NCBI GenBank assembly: GCA_020465985.1
Contig: JAANYP010004266.1
Coordinates: forward strand, 105,944 to 169,943
Source of the DNA: Centrapalus pauciflorus
Lineage: Eukaryota > Streptophyta > Magnoliopsida > Asterales > Asteraceae
Length of the DNA stretch: 64,000 bases
Direction: 5' to 3'
Shown: in pieces, positions 20,803 to 31,150 of the stretch
Numbering within the stretch: position 1 is the first letter of the stretch
Layout of the letters: the number at the start of each line of letters is the position of its first letter
Notes under the pieces: generated by a model
The model's database searches: none
Seen by the model: the letters and a program-made list of their open reading frames with translations, nothing else
Told to the model about the DNA's origin: nothing
Translations under genes and position numbers: made by a program

Positions 20803-22213
20803 TTTAACATCCGGTATTAAACCAGGTTAGAAACTATGACCTAATTAGTATTTAGTAGCCAATTATAACCTAATCAGTGGTCATTAGAAATTAATCAAAG
20901 TGATTAACAAGTTTCATGAAGAAATTCAACTCAATTAGAATCAAATTCATCGGTACGATTAATCGGCAAATCATTTAATCCGATAGATTTACGATATGAT
21001 GGATTAATGCAACTAAGTACATAATTAATTTATGATTAGTGACACTAATCATACACTAATACAAGTACTTAACATTAATTATGCAAGACTAAAACAATTC
21101 ATGAAAACAATGCATCCAAAAGTATTTATGAATTTACAAAAAAAGGGAAATACAAGAATACATTTTGAAATACTTTTATACAAAAAAAAAAAATACATTG
21201 AAATACACCCATATAGGGCCAGCCATAGAGAGTACAAAAAGGACCTTGATATAATTTTTTTTACTCAACATATCAAAATCAAATCCTCTTTATTTCAATT
21301 CATCCAAGATTTACACTATTCTTCATCATTTCACCATCTTTTCAAGATCCAATTTTCCCTATTAATAGAGAACATTTCCATTCATTTTAATCACACCAAA
21401 ACCTCTCTTTTCTCTCTTCAAAAACCGGCCATAGGTCTCCCAAAGCCAAAAACCCTTCAATTTTGGAGTTCCTGAAGTATTTCAAGTGTTCTTCATATTT
21501 TGAAGTGTTCTTGGTGCAACTTTTGCAAGAGTTTCAACTTCTTCTCATTTTCATTCTTATAAAGCATCAAAGTAAGTAAATACTAACTTATTTCATCTTT
21601 TATTTATGTTTATATAAGTCTTTCATAATATATATAGTCACCAACAACAACAAGTTTCATAAAAACTCAAGTTTATAAATCACTAGTTTTGTTTTTAAGT
21701 TGTTTTCTTCAAATGTGTTTATTAATATATAAACACATTATGTAAGTGTAAATATTATGAAAACAAGTGATATATAGGTATTTTATAACTTTTATACAAG
21801 TAGTCTTTGAATAAACAACAAGAATCACTAGTTATTTCAAGTTTATGAACTACGGAATTTCGGCAGAAAAGTTGCATCGACTTTGAAAAATCATAACTAA
21901 TTCATAACTTAACAAAATGAGTTAATTCTTTTCTCGAACATTAGATCTATGTCTTAACTAAAAATCTGGAAGTTTTCATAATTTATTATGGGGTTTAGAA
22001 CCCCCAGATATTATTTGGGAACCCGGAAGTTTGACAGCTCAAAAATGGCCAACATAGGATTTTCAACAAGCTTTTTCCCTAACCTAAAAACCTCGAAAAA
22101 TGGTTGTTCTTGACTTCAAAAATTCTTGGTATATAGTAGTTTAATGTCCAAGAAAACCAAAGCCTAATCGTTCTGGAGCTTGGTCAAAAACAGCCTCAAA
22201 TTAGGCCGAAAAA

Positions 22214-22273
<60 letters not shown>

Positions 22274-23149
22274 CATATTATCATATATGAGAGTTATTAA
22301 GTCCGTATTATCACTTAGGACTCGATTAAACACATCCGGTGCATCAACCATCAAAGAACGTAAACTTTCATTTTATGCAAATATCTTGCCATCACACGCT
22401 CGGTGAGTCATCATAGCCCTATTTTCATTATCTATTTGGGTGGAAATACATGCACTATTTTCATATGGACATCAAAACTGTTTATTTCGTATATGTATTA
22501 CATGTGTGGATCCATCAGCCCTCAAATCATGAACCGTTATTTACATTTATTTGCAAGCGCGAATATATTGTGGATAGATCTATCGGGAGTCATGTCCCCC
22601 ATTCGGGTTAGTCTTAATCGACTAACGGAGGGATGCATATATATTCAACACACGGTATTACGTATGGGAATACTGCACAGGGCAAACTCATTTAATTATG
22701 CTTCGGTTGCATGATGGTTTATGTAATACATACATGGAATTTATACTTTATAAATTCAACTCATCTGATAATGTCCATACAATTGGTCTTTTCGCGTAAA
22801 CCTATGAGCTCACCAACAATTTGTTGACGTATTTTAGAATGTATTTTCAGGTGATTAAGGCATGCGCATTTATCGGAAGCATTCCAAGGCTTCCGTTCAT
22901 TTTGGAGTCGCATCATTTTCAAACTCGGAGACTTACTTGCATCTTTCCAGATTAACTAAATTGTGTATTTAAATCTTGGTATTTTAAGAACTACTTATGT
23001 TGTACTTTGGTTATGTAAAACAATATTTATATTTGAAGTTAAATCAATGTATTTTTGAAAAACGTCAATATAGTGGTCGTTCATTATGATTATGGTTACA
23101 CTTCCGCGACGTCACGCTTCATTGCCAACCGGGGTAACAGGGTGTGACA
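20803..23149 (+). repeat. 3' LTR of GypB (about 2.35 kb)
   Basis: It starts around TTTAACATCC (the expected TG is altered) after the purine tract and ends GGTGTGACA at 23149, the same end type as GypA. It contains a (TA)n tract at 22215-22269. An ORF at 21032-21475 within it is AT-driven and not a credible gene. No second LTR is in view for dating. Confidence 0.65.
22215..22269 (+). repeat. (TA)n microsatellite in GypB LTR
   Basis: About 27 TA dinucleotides without interruption. Confidence 0.9.
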
Positions 23150-24915
23150 TTAAACCATCTTGTTTGGCAGTGATTGACCTAAATCTCGCTACATGGACCA
23201 GCTAGATAACTTGAGTTAGAAAATTATGGATTCAAGCATGGTACTTAAAAATAAAATTTTGTCGAAAACATGTATAGAGGGAAAAGATGGTCAAAAGACC
23301 CACGTGTTTTAAGTTTCGTAACCTTGAGCTAAAAGGGTAATTTCCAAGAGTGAGATACATTATATAAATTCTAAGGAAAATATATTTTAACTAAAAATGT
23401 CTTTAGTTTGCATGATAAAAGTTTGACGCATTATTGCGAAGGCTAGCTTAACTTAGAAATTCTTGACACGATGCTAATATACGCCCGGTACATAGATAGT
23501 TCTGATTCCAAAGGCTTGTTCTGGGACGACCAAGAGTTAAGTTGGGGAGATTTGATAAGACTATTATTTTATGTGTTTTTATATCGTTTTAGGATCGTTT
23601 TAAGCACCGATACTTCGAAACTTTATTATTATTACTCCAAAATTATGTTTCAGGGTCAAGACGTCAAACTGAAGCAACTCGAGAAAATTCAGCGCAGCCC
23701 AGCGTAAGCCCAGGCCGTACCCACAGCACAAGGGGGGCGCAGGCCTACACTGGTGTGGCGCCCAATGAATGCAGACGTGCTTTCAAGCCCAGATACCCTA
23801 ATTTCACATTCTCTATAAATACGGGTCGATGGCTCTCGTTTTTGGAGGTCCTGAAAGTGTTGAACAAAGTGGCAAAGCCCTGCCGGAGTGGAATCACGAC
23901 TCAAGTACGAAGACGGTGTTTGCAGTTCATAATGGTGACTCCGATCATTCCCGATGACGAGCATACGATGAGCGGCTAAACTCCATAGCCGTTTGCGGAG
24001 GATCTACGGCTAAGTGTTACTTTACTTAAATTTCAATATATGTTTTGATGTATTTGCGTTGATTGAAATACTCTATGTGTATTCAAATGATAAGCATTCG
24101 ATTATGATTATGATTGTATGTTTTGATTGGTAAAAGCAAGATAGTTCATAGTGGTATTATTATTTCTGCCGAGTACAGTAGCTTAGGGATTAAGACAACT
24201 AATGAATTTTGTATGCGATATGCCCAGAGTTATTGGTTAAAACATTTATGATTAATCTAACAACGCTATTAATGTGATTGTTGCATGAAAGTCGAGTGGG
24301 TAATAACGTATGTCGTAGTGATTCCGTAAATGGTTATCTTTACTTGATTTGGTAACCGATCCGTTAGTTGTTTGCCATTAATTTAGTTATAATTTAGATG
24401 TAATCATTATTGCAAAAATTCAATCATTTTACAACTTAAACGCAATTAATAAACTAAAGAAACTAGCTAATTAACCTTAATTACATACGCACTCCCTGCG
24501 GATTCGACCCTTACTTCACTACGTCAATAAGTTAGATTTAAGGTTATTTCTACGGGCCACAACGACAACTCGTCATATGTGAGTCGGTGTGTTCGTGCGA
24601 CTATGCTCACGAACAGCGTAGCAATCGGCTTTAAGTTGGCCCAATTAGTCACAAGCAAGTCTACATTGATGTTATTCATAAACGAAAATCTGTATTTAGC
24701 ATGACTTATGCACAAAATGTTCATAAATACAAATTTGGAAAAAATGTTGGAAATTTTCTAAACATGAAGGGTGCAATCTCGAAATCCTTCTGAGTCAACG
24801 ATTATACAATCTCAAAACTCCACTAAGTCCGAGATTTATACAATCTTGGGATCCTCCAAAGTACAAAATTACACAAGAATTCACAAGAACAAGTGGACAA
24901 TCTCGAGTCCTTCTG
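23150..24915. other. Unassigned, probably degenerate Gypsy LTR material
   Basis: There is no credible gene. A TATA-like CTATAAATA at 23813-23821 follows a GC-richer block, and TCCCTGCGGATTCGACCC near 24492-24509 resembles a phrase often seen near the ends of plant Gypsy (Athila/Tat) LTRs. I could not define ends or a PBS, so this stays a weak suggestion. Confidence 0.3.
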
Positions 24916-25175
24916 TGTAACAACCCAAAACACGTTAGCATTAAGCAACAAGTTTAATGTTATGTAGTACATTAAATAAAAGTTTATTATTAAGTTAATG
25001 AAATATTAAAAGTTACAACAATATCATATGCTTTAATTATATATATAGTTATGTATTATGATGCTAAATTTAAAAGAAAACAAAGTTAGGGGTCAAATTG
25101 TGAAATTAGCAAACATTAACCTGATAAAAACCCCTAATGTGGTCTGCTCTCATTTATCTAAATTAGAGAAAAATT

Positions 25176-25179
<4 letters not shown>

Positions 25180-25218
<39 letters not shown>
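25180..25218 (+). repeat. (CT)n microsatellite
   Basis: About 19 CT dinucleotides in a row, followed by TCCTCTCTCT, as often found in 5' untranslated or LTR R regions. Confidence 0.9.
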
Positions 25219-26009
25219 ATCCTCTCTCTAAACCCCACGGTTCCAAGATCATCAAAACAAAAATTTACAATAAAAAATCAAGCTAAGGAAATCATCAAGC
25301 AAGTGTTAAGCGTCAAAATTATACAAAGAACAAAAGGTAATTTAGCATTTGAAATGTATTTTTATGTTTTAAAGGGAACCCACGGTTCCTGGCATTTCAA
25401 AAGGGTTCAAAATCACAAAATTAAAGATAAGTTAGTCTTTCAAACTTAAAATCAAGCTCATGCATGTGTTGGTTATTTGATTAATTGAAGTTAATTTCAT
25501 TTTGAAGCTTTAAATCCATGATATATATAAAAACATAGAAACTTAATATATGTTTACGCAAATGTGTTCTCTGTTCTGTCCGAGAATGAGATGGCCAAGA
25601 AGGCCAAATGGCCTTCGGCCTTGGCCCCTTATCATTCTATGTTGATTATTGATCATTCAGATTGCATACATCGCCATTTATGCTCCTGTTTTACTGCCAC
25701 ATTTGCTGCTGAAAGGATTTAAAACTGAAAGTATAAGTGCAGTGTTTGTGTTTGGGTCTGTGCTGTGCGGTGTGTTTGTGTTTGATGTTTGCATGAATAA
25801 GAAGAACTCCGAGACTCAGCTCCAAGCTAAGTCTCGGACTAGACATACATTAGCGACAACACCTCATTCCGCTAATAAACTAAGTGCTTATGTAGTATTT
25901 GTGTGTCTATAATTAACCATTTAAGGCTACAAGGCCACACCGAAACTCAGCATAACCCACACTCACTTTTTGCTTTACTAATTGTTGTTGCTATTGTTAA
26001 CTAATACAC

Positions 26010-26400
26010 CATTGATCCAACCCATCCCCACCCAACCCAACAAGACATCGTTTCTTACTCTCACTCATCCTACCTCACATATATCCATACATACCCACCC
26101 ACCCCATACTACCCCTTCTCACCCAACCCTACCCAACCCACCCTTACCTGCCACCTACCTTAATCCCACCAATCGCACACCAAATATATATCGTATCCTA
26201 TTCTCACTCATCCTACCTTACCCACATGTACCTGTACACTCACTCCCACACTACCCCTTCACATCCCAACACACCTTACCCTCCCCACCCACCCCTCTAC
26301 CTACTTACCACCCTACCCCTACCTATCGACACCTTACCCACCTTTTAACATATGCTACCTTACTTCTTGTACACCTACCTACTTTACCCTTATTATTTGA
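26010..26400 (+). repeat. G-poor, C-rich low-complexity tract
   Basis: About 390 bases consist mainly of CCCACC, CCCAACC, CCCTACC and TACCT words with very few G residues on the + strand. The ORF at 25982-26470 is a by-product of the missing stop codons and encodes only Thr/Pro/Leu-rich low-complexity sequence. Confidence 0.7.
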
Positions 26401-26474
26401 TACGTTTGCAAATAAACAAGCTTTTACAAAATATATAAATGAATTTGAAATCTGCAAACCAAACACATGACATG

Positions 26475-26554
26475 ATTCAAATCGTGTCACATTTGAATCC
26501 TGTCATTCTCAAATCCTGTCATATTTAAATCCTGGTATATCAAAATCTTGTAAT
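26475..26554 (+). repeat. Five 16-bp tandem repeats
   Basis: Consecutive 16-nt units at 26475, 26491, 26507, 26523 and 26539 share the consensus ATTTAAATCCTGTCAT, with two to five differences each. Confidence 0.75.
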
Positions 26555-26605
26555 CCAAATGCTACCTAAGTAAATAGTGTGTTGTGTATAGAGGAGTCTG
26601 TTTAG

Positions 26606-26631
26606 ACTCTGAGATTTATAAATCTCAGAGT
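26606..26631. repeat. Perfect 26-bp palindrome
   Basis: Arms ACTCTGAGATTTA and TAAATCTCAGAGT are perfect reverse complements with no loop. A smaller inverted repeat GAGTC/GACTC overlaps its left side. Confidence 0.85.
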
Positions 26632-27267
26632 GTTGTGGCTGGAAACAGAAAAGAAGATCAGCAGCCCAACAACAGCAGCATATTGAACTATGGAAATAAT
26701 TAACCTAATGTTTCAAGAGTGTGAGTGTGTAATCTGTGAAGTATCAGCAACATCCTTGTATAAAATTAAAGTCAAGATGTGTGTGTTTGAGCATGAAAGT
26801 AGAAGCAACAACAACTCAACAACCCTCTATTTCAACTGCAAAACAGAACCCAAAAATAATAGTGATATATGTATATATGAATGTATTCCTCTAGCCTTTG
26901 TGTGTGTGATTGTGACAGCAAAACAGAAAGATCAGTAGCAGCAACATTAATTTGTTAATAATTGAATTAAGTAGCTAATTAAAGTTTAACATGTGTGTAT
27001 AGTTGGAAAACAAAAAGAAAATCAACAGCAGTAGCAGCCCTTTAACAGCAAATTAGTGTGCATGTGTGTCATGGTAAATAAATCAGCAGCAACATCAAAT
27101 ATATAATATTGTATGTGTGTGTTTTGTGGTTAAGAAACAAGAGTAATAGTAGGTTCAAAATATATAATTGAGGGTTTTCAGTGTGTATCAATGTAATGTG
27201 TGTCCGAAATATGAATCAAAAACTAAAAGTGTGTGCATAATGTGATTAAGTGATGTGTGTTTGCACT

Positions 27268-27272
27268 TACAT
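27268..27272 (+). repeat. Target-site duplication of CopA2 (left)
   Basis: TACAT directly before the LTR, identical to 37988-37992 after the other LTR. Confidence 0.9.
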
Positions 27273-27935
27273 TGTCAGGATCTAAATTTAACTACCTAAG
27301 ATTAACTGATTTGTATTGATCAGAGTGTAAACCAATAATCTTGTATTAAATCAAAGTCTAATTAAGAAGTTTGCGGAATAACACTTAATTATTTTGATAA
27401 AAGCTTTCATAATTAATAACAAATAAACACAAGTAATAATCAAAACTGCTTGTATTGCTGAATCAGAATGATTACAATCACCTCTAATCTGTTTGATTAG
27501 ACGAAGAACACAAATTGTTCTTAGGGTTTTACAACCTTAGAGGCTTATGAAAACTTAAACAAAAAGCAAATACAAGCTTGAATACACAGAAACTTCTTAA
27601 ACATTAGAATAACCTATTCTATGTATTTATAGTGCTTTCTGATTTGTTTCCTTCAAGGACTCTGACTTCTCTGATAGTAGATATGCTGAAATCTTCATGT
27701 AGATATCTTTTCCTGAATATCAGCACTTTCTGTTTATGAAACCGTTGAGCAGCTTGAATCTCTTAGCAGTCTGAGTAGGGCAGCTTGAGTGAAATTACTC
27801 TGGCAGCATGAACTTTTACACTAACAGCTCGAGATTCTTCAACTAGCAGCATGAACTTCGTACTTACATAGAAATTCTACTAGCAGTATGAGAAGTCTAA
27901 CTAACAGTTTGAACAACTTAGAATATATCCCAACA
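27273..27935 (-). repeat. 3' LTR of CopA2 (663 bp)
   Basis: On the minus strand it starts TGTTGGGATATATTC after the tract AGGGGGAGAT and ends GATCCTGACA. TATA box at 27624-27631. It differs from the other LTR at about 15 sites, without length change. Confidence 0.95.
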
Positions 27936-27947
27936 ATCTCCCCCTAA
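27936..27947 (-). promoter_or_regulatory. CopA2 polypurine tract
   Basis: On the minus strand TTAGGGGGAGAT ends exactly at the LTR start, identical to the CopA1 tract. Confidence 0.85.
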
Positions 27948-28037
27948 CTTAAATTCGTTACACAAGACTTTAAGTTCTATACAAATAAGGAAATAAAATA
28001 AGTAAACTGTTATTTACAAACCAAAGCTTTCAAAAAC

Positions 28038-30812
28038 TTACAACTGTGCAAGTTTCTGATTGACAGCTTTCAAAAATTCTCTCTTCGAATCTTCTCTATC
28101 ACAATATATCCTTATTGTCCTCATTTGAAGAAGTATAGCCTTTGCAAGATCAAGAAACTCAAAAATGAAGAACATACCATATCCATCTGTAAATCTGATT
28201 CTGTATGTCTTTGATTTAACAAACAGATCAACCTGTTTGACCTTCATCTCCTTTGCATTCTGTATATATTTCCTTATAGATTCAGGATCAAATATACTCT
28301 GTAAATCTTTAATGGCTTGCTTGACTTGTGGAAGGGAAAATCTGACTTGAGTTGCAGTCCCAACCTAATACATCCTTGTAAGCTCATTTCCGGTCATCCT
28401 TTCAGCCATATGCATTATGCTTTTATATTCTTCCTCAGAACCGGTTTCTCTTCTTACTACAAAATGATATCTTAAGTCAATGTTATCCATTGACTTAGCA
28501 TACCAGTAAGTAATAAGAGGTTTGGAAAAATCATGCTGGTCGAGGGACTTCTCTATTTCCATTACTTGTTGAAGTTGATGCTCAAAAATCACCCTTTTGA
28601 CCTGATAAAAGCTTTGCTTGTGAGATTGGCTCTCTTTGAGGAATAGGAGCAACAGCTTGATCAGAAGGAGCAGGATCACTGGCAGCAGCATGAACTAAAG
28701 CTTTTGATCTTTGGACTTCTTGGGAGACTTTGGCTACCTTACGTTTCTCCATTTCCTTATCATGGATATCTTGCAGCCTTTCTGTGCTCATGGATTGAGC
28801 CATCTTCTTTGTGATACCAGCTGCAAAGGCAAAATTTATCAGAAATCTTCTATGCTCAGCCTTTGAGTGCCCTGTTGGCATCTTCCTTTTCTTTCACCTT
28901 GCTTGACCACAAACCCTCTTAGGTAGTCTCCTAAGGTTTCATCATCTTGCATTGGGGCATGGGTTTGCTGGTCTAAATCTTTATCTTGTTCTTCTGCTAA
29001 CTTTCTGCCAATCTCAGCATCAAAGGCAATCTGGGCTTCTTTGGTTGAAAACTTGTGCTTTGGAGACTCTATAAGAATGCCCTTGCCCTTATCTTTTGTA
29101 GCAGAAGTTGTAGCTTGGACTGAACTGATGGGAGCTTGAATACCTTCTCTTATAACAACTCCAGTTGCTTTTGAAGAGGCAGCTTGAGAAACTGTTGGGA
29201 CCGTTAGCCTAGATTCTTGAACTATTGGAGCTACTTGGACTGATTCTGTTGGAGCTGCTTGGACTGCTTTGGGGATCTCCTGATTCTCCCCCTTTTTGGA
29301 AGCATTGGTTTGGTCAGGAGGACCTACAACCTTTGCCACTTGGGTTTGAATCAAACGCTCTAATTGAATGATCTTATTTCCACAGAGGGTAAACCATTTA
29401 TGGAGATAATCCATTCTCTGATTTTGAGCCGCTTCTGCCTGCCTGAGTGCTATGATTTGTGCCCCCTGTGCAGCAATGATGGACTGTTGGTATTCCAACA
29501 TTGCTACAACAGGTTGCATCTTAGGATTCGTTAATAACATAAGTTGCAGACTAGCCTCAAGATCAACAAACGTAGGTGGTGCTTGTGATCTATCACTGGC
29601 ATGAATACCAGAGGTGGAAACCTCTGGGCCCCTTTGTTCTTGGTACTGGGGACTTCCAGCTGGTGCTTGCACACCTGCTGTTGCCATGGGTGTGGTCTTA
29701 GTATAGTTGGCACTGTCCTGTGCCTCTTGTGCAGAAGCAACAGTGGTGCCAGCCACAGAACCCATATGGACTATCTCTGGAGAGATGTCCACCTCCTGAT
29801 TGAGGTTGGGAGTATCCTCAATGGGTGCCCTTTGGATATTCTGTGCAGAAGTGTCCTCCTGCACAGGAATATATGGCTCTTGTTAGAGGGATGAGGAGGA
29901 AGGAGCTCCTGGACCTCTTTTCCTTTTATATAGTTGTAGTGGGGATGAGGGCTTAAAAACAGAAACTGGAGGCATTTGTGTATCATGAGGAGTTGATTGG
30001 GGACCTAGGGGTGAAGCAGTAGTGTTAGGCTGAGCCTGCTCAGGACCCTCTCCTCTGTTTCTTGGAATGATGTTCATCATTGCAGAAGGCAATGGAACAT
30101 CTACACTCAAAAAAATGGCACTTGGCTTTAAAAGCCTTTTAATAGAAGATAGTGAGTGCCTATGGGAAACATGTATCCTCTAATTTATACCAAAATTTGT
30201 GCAAGTTTTTGCAATTATCTCTGCTAAAAATCTAGGATACATCAAAAATTTCTCATTCTTTAGGGAATGATGCCTTAACATCCCCTGAAAAATCATATTT
30301 GAAAAATTGAACTGTTGGCCTGTTGAAAAGCATACCAAGGTAGTGGCAATGTTTGATGAAAATTCGGACCAACCAGTTCTTTTAGGGCTAATACACTGCT
30401 GAATAATGTGCACAAGATATTTCCATTTAGGAGAAAAATGTGCTTTAAAGATAGTAAAAGAATCAGCAGGACCCCTATATCCAATATCATAAAGACCAGT
30501 ATGTATTACGTTAAGGGATAGGTCTGTTATACCTGAGGCATCTTGAAGATGCAGATGTTGGCGGATGGAGTCCTCAGTCACTGTGATGGGGTTGCCATCA
30601 ATTTTGGATGTCAAAGAAGTGACTCCATTGATGGTTTGTACCGTAGCACGGTTCCAGAATTGCTCAATATGGGAGATGAATATGGTGGGATTGATTTTGA
30701 GAGCATGATTGATATGGGAACTCCAAAGGAATTCCATCATGTCATGGAACGGTTCAAGATCAGTATGCTTGAGAGATTAGGGTAGGCAGTTGTGTTCTTT
30801 GACGAACTCCAT
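28038..30812 (-). pseudogene. Env-like ORF of CopA2, decayed
   Basis: This is colinear with the intact 932-codon ORF of CopA1 from MEFVKEHNCLP to KLAQL. Visible lesions include a nonsense codon at codon 12 (about 30777), TAG at 30180-30182, TAA at 29883-29885, frameshifts near 28890 and 28625, and a stop at 28365-28367. The N-terminal motifs SPKRTGW, FNFSNM and FLMYPRF and the C-terminal LFVKSKTYRIRF survive, so the conserved parts are the same as in CopA1. It lacks the extra copy of the pol-shared segment seen in CopA1. Function unknown. Confidence 0.88.
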
Positions 30813-31045
30813 TGAAGATTAATCAGAGATTTTAGGGTTTTCAGTGATGTGCGTGGGAATTGTTTCAGAGAATCAAGAAGGGTTCAAGAAGATATTTTGC
30901 AACTGGTAGTTACAATGGAACGAAACTGGAACCTTTAAAGGTTTTGAAAATATCTAAACTCGCGCACACACTTATGGAAATGACCATATTACCCTGCACA
31001 CTTTAACAGATCAAGTGAAACATCTAACAGTCCGAGAAAATGAAG

Positions 31046-31075
31046 TAGCAGCTTGAGAAAATACTCAAGCTGTTA
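31046..31075 (-). other. Hairpin in the pol-env spacer (CopA2)
   Basis: On the + strand the arms are TAGCAGCTTGAG (31046-31057) and CTCAAGCTGTTA (31064-31075) with loop AAAATA. The central stem pair is changed relative to CopA1 on both sides, which keeps the pairing. Confidence 0.65.
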
Positions 31076-31109
31076 GTTGAAAATTTTAGGCGATTGTCAA
31101 TGAAACAGT

Positions 31110-31122
31110 GACTCCCCCTTAA
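31110..31122 (-). promoter_or_regulatory. Internal second polypurine tract-like motif (CopA2)
   Basis: On the minus strand TTTAAGGGGGAGT is followed by CACTGTT, matching the CopA1 motif at 3535-3547 in sequence and place. Confidence 0.55.
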
Positions 31123-31150
31123 ACAAGCATATGTACACATGAAAAACAAA

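Larger units (their letters stand above)
19733..23149 (+). mobile_element. GypB: Ty3/Gypsy element, 3' part
   Basis: The right part of a plus-strand Gypsy element holds an integrase fragment, pol C-terminus, polypurine tract and a long 3' LTR. The left part is separated by CacA, which inserted in the integrase domain. It is degenerate, with several stops and shifts, and so is older than the elements nested in it. Confidence 0.8.
24916..27272. other. Unassigned sequence left of CopA2, possibly starting with an LTR
   Basis: TGTAACAACCC at 24916 looks like a Gypsy LTR start but no matching end was found. The stretch holds a (CT)n tract, a G-poor C-rich tract (about 26000-26400), a 16-bp tandem repeat, a 26-bp palindrome, and CAGCAGCAAC-rich sequence up to CopA2. 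The sequence resumes at 37988, where similar TCTCGGA and CAGCAGCAACA words appear, in line with a single region split by CopA2. No credible gene is seen. Confidence 0.35.
30813..31150 (-). other. Spacer between pol and env-like ORF (CopA2)
   Basis: Non-coding; it retains the internal purine tract (31110-31122) and the hairpin (31046-31075) also found in CopA1. Confidence 0.7.

Noticed and set aside
21032..21475. 147-codon ORF
   Set aside because: Lies inside the GypB LTR, Lys/Ile/Phe-rich by AT content, no recognisable motif.
22215..22269. AT runs as regulatory TATA arrays
   Set aside because: The long (TA)n tracts here and at 38817-38918 are plain microsatellites.
24524..24724. 66-codon minus-strand ORF
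   Set aside because: No similarity and an AT-rich background; region judged degenerate LTR-like.
26010..26400. Possible interstitial telomere repeat
   Set aside because: Words such as CCCTACC and CCCAACC are present, but the plant CCCTAAA unit is not repeated.
25982..26470. 162-codon ORF
   Set aside because: Thr/Pro/Leu low-complexity translation of a G-poor tract; stops are rare there because of base composition.
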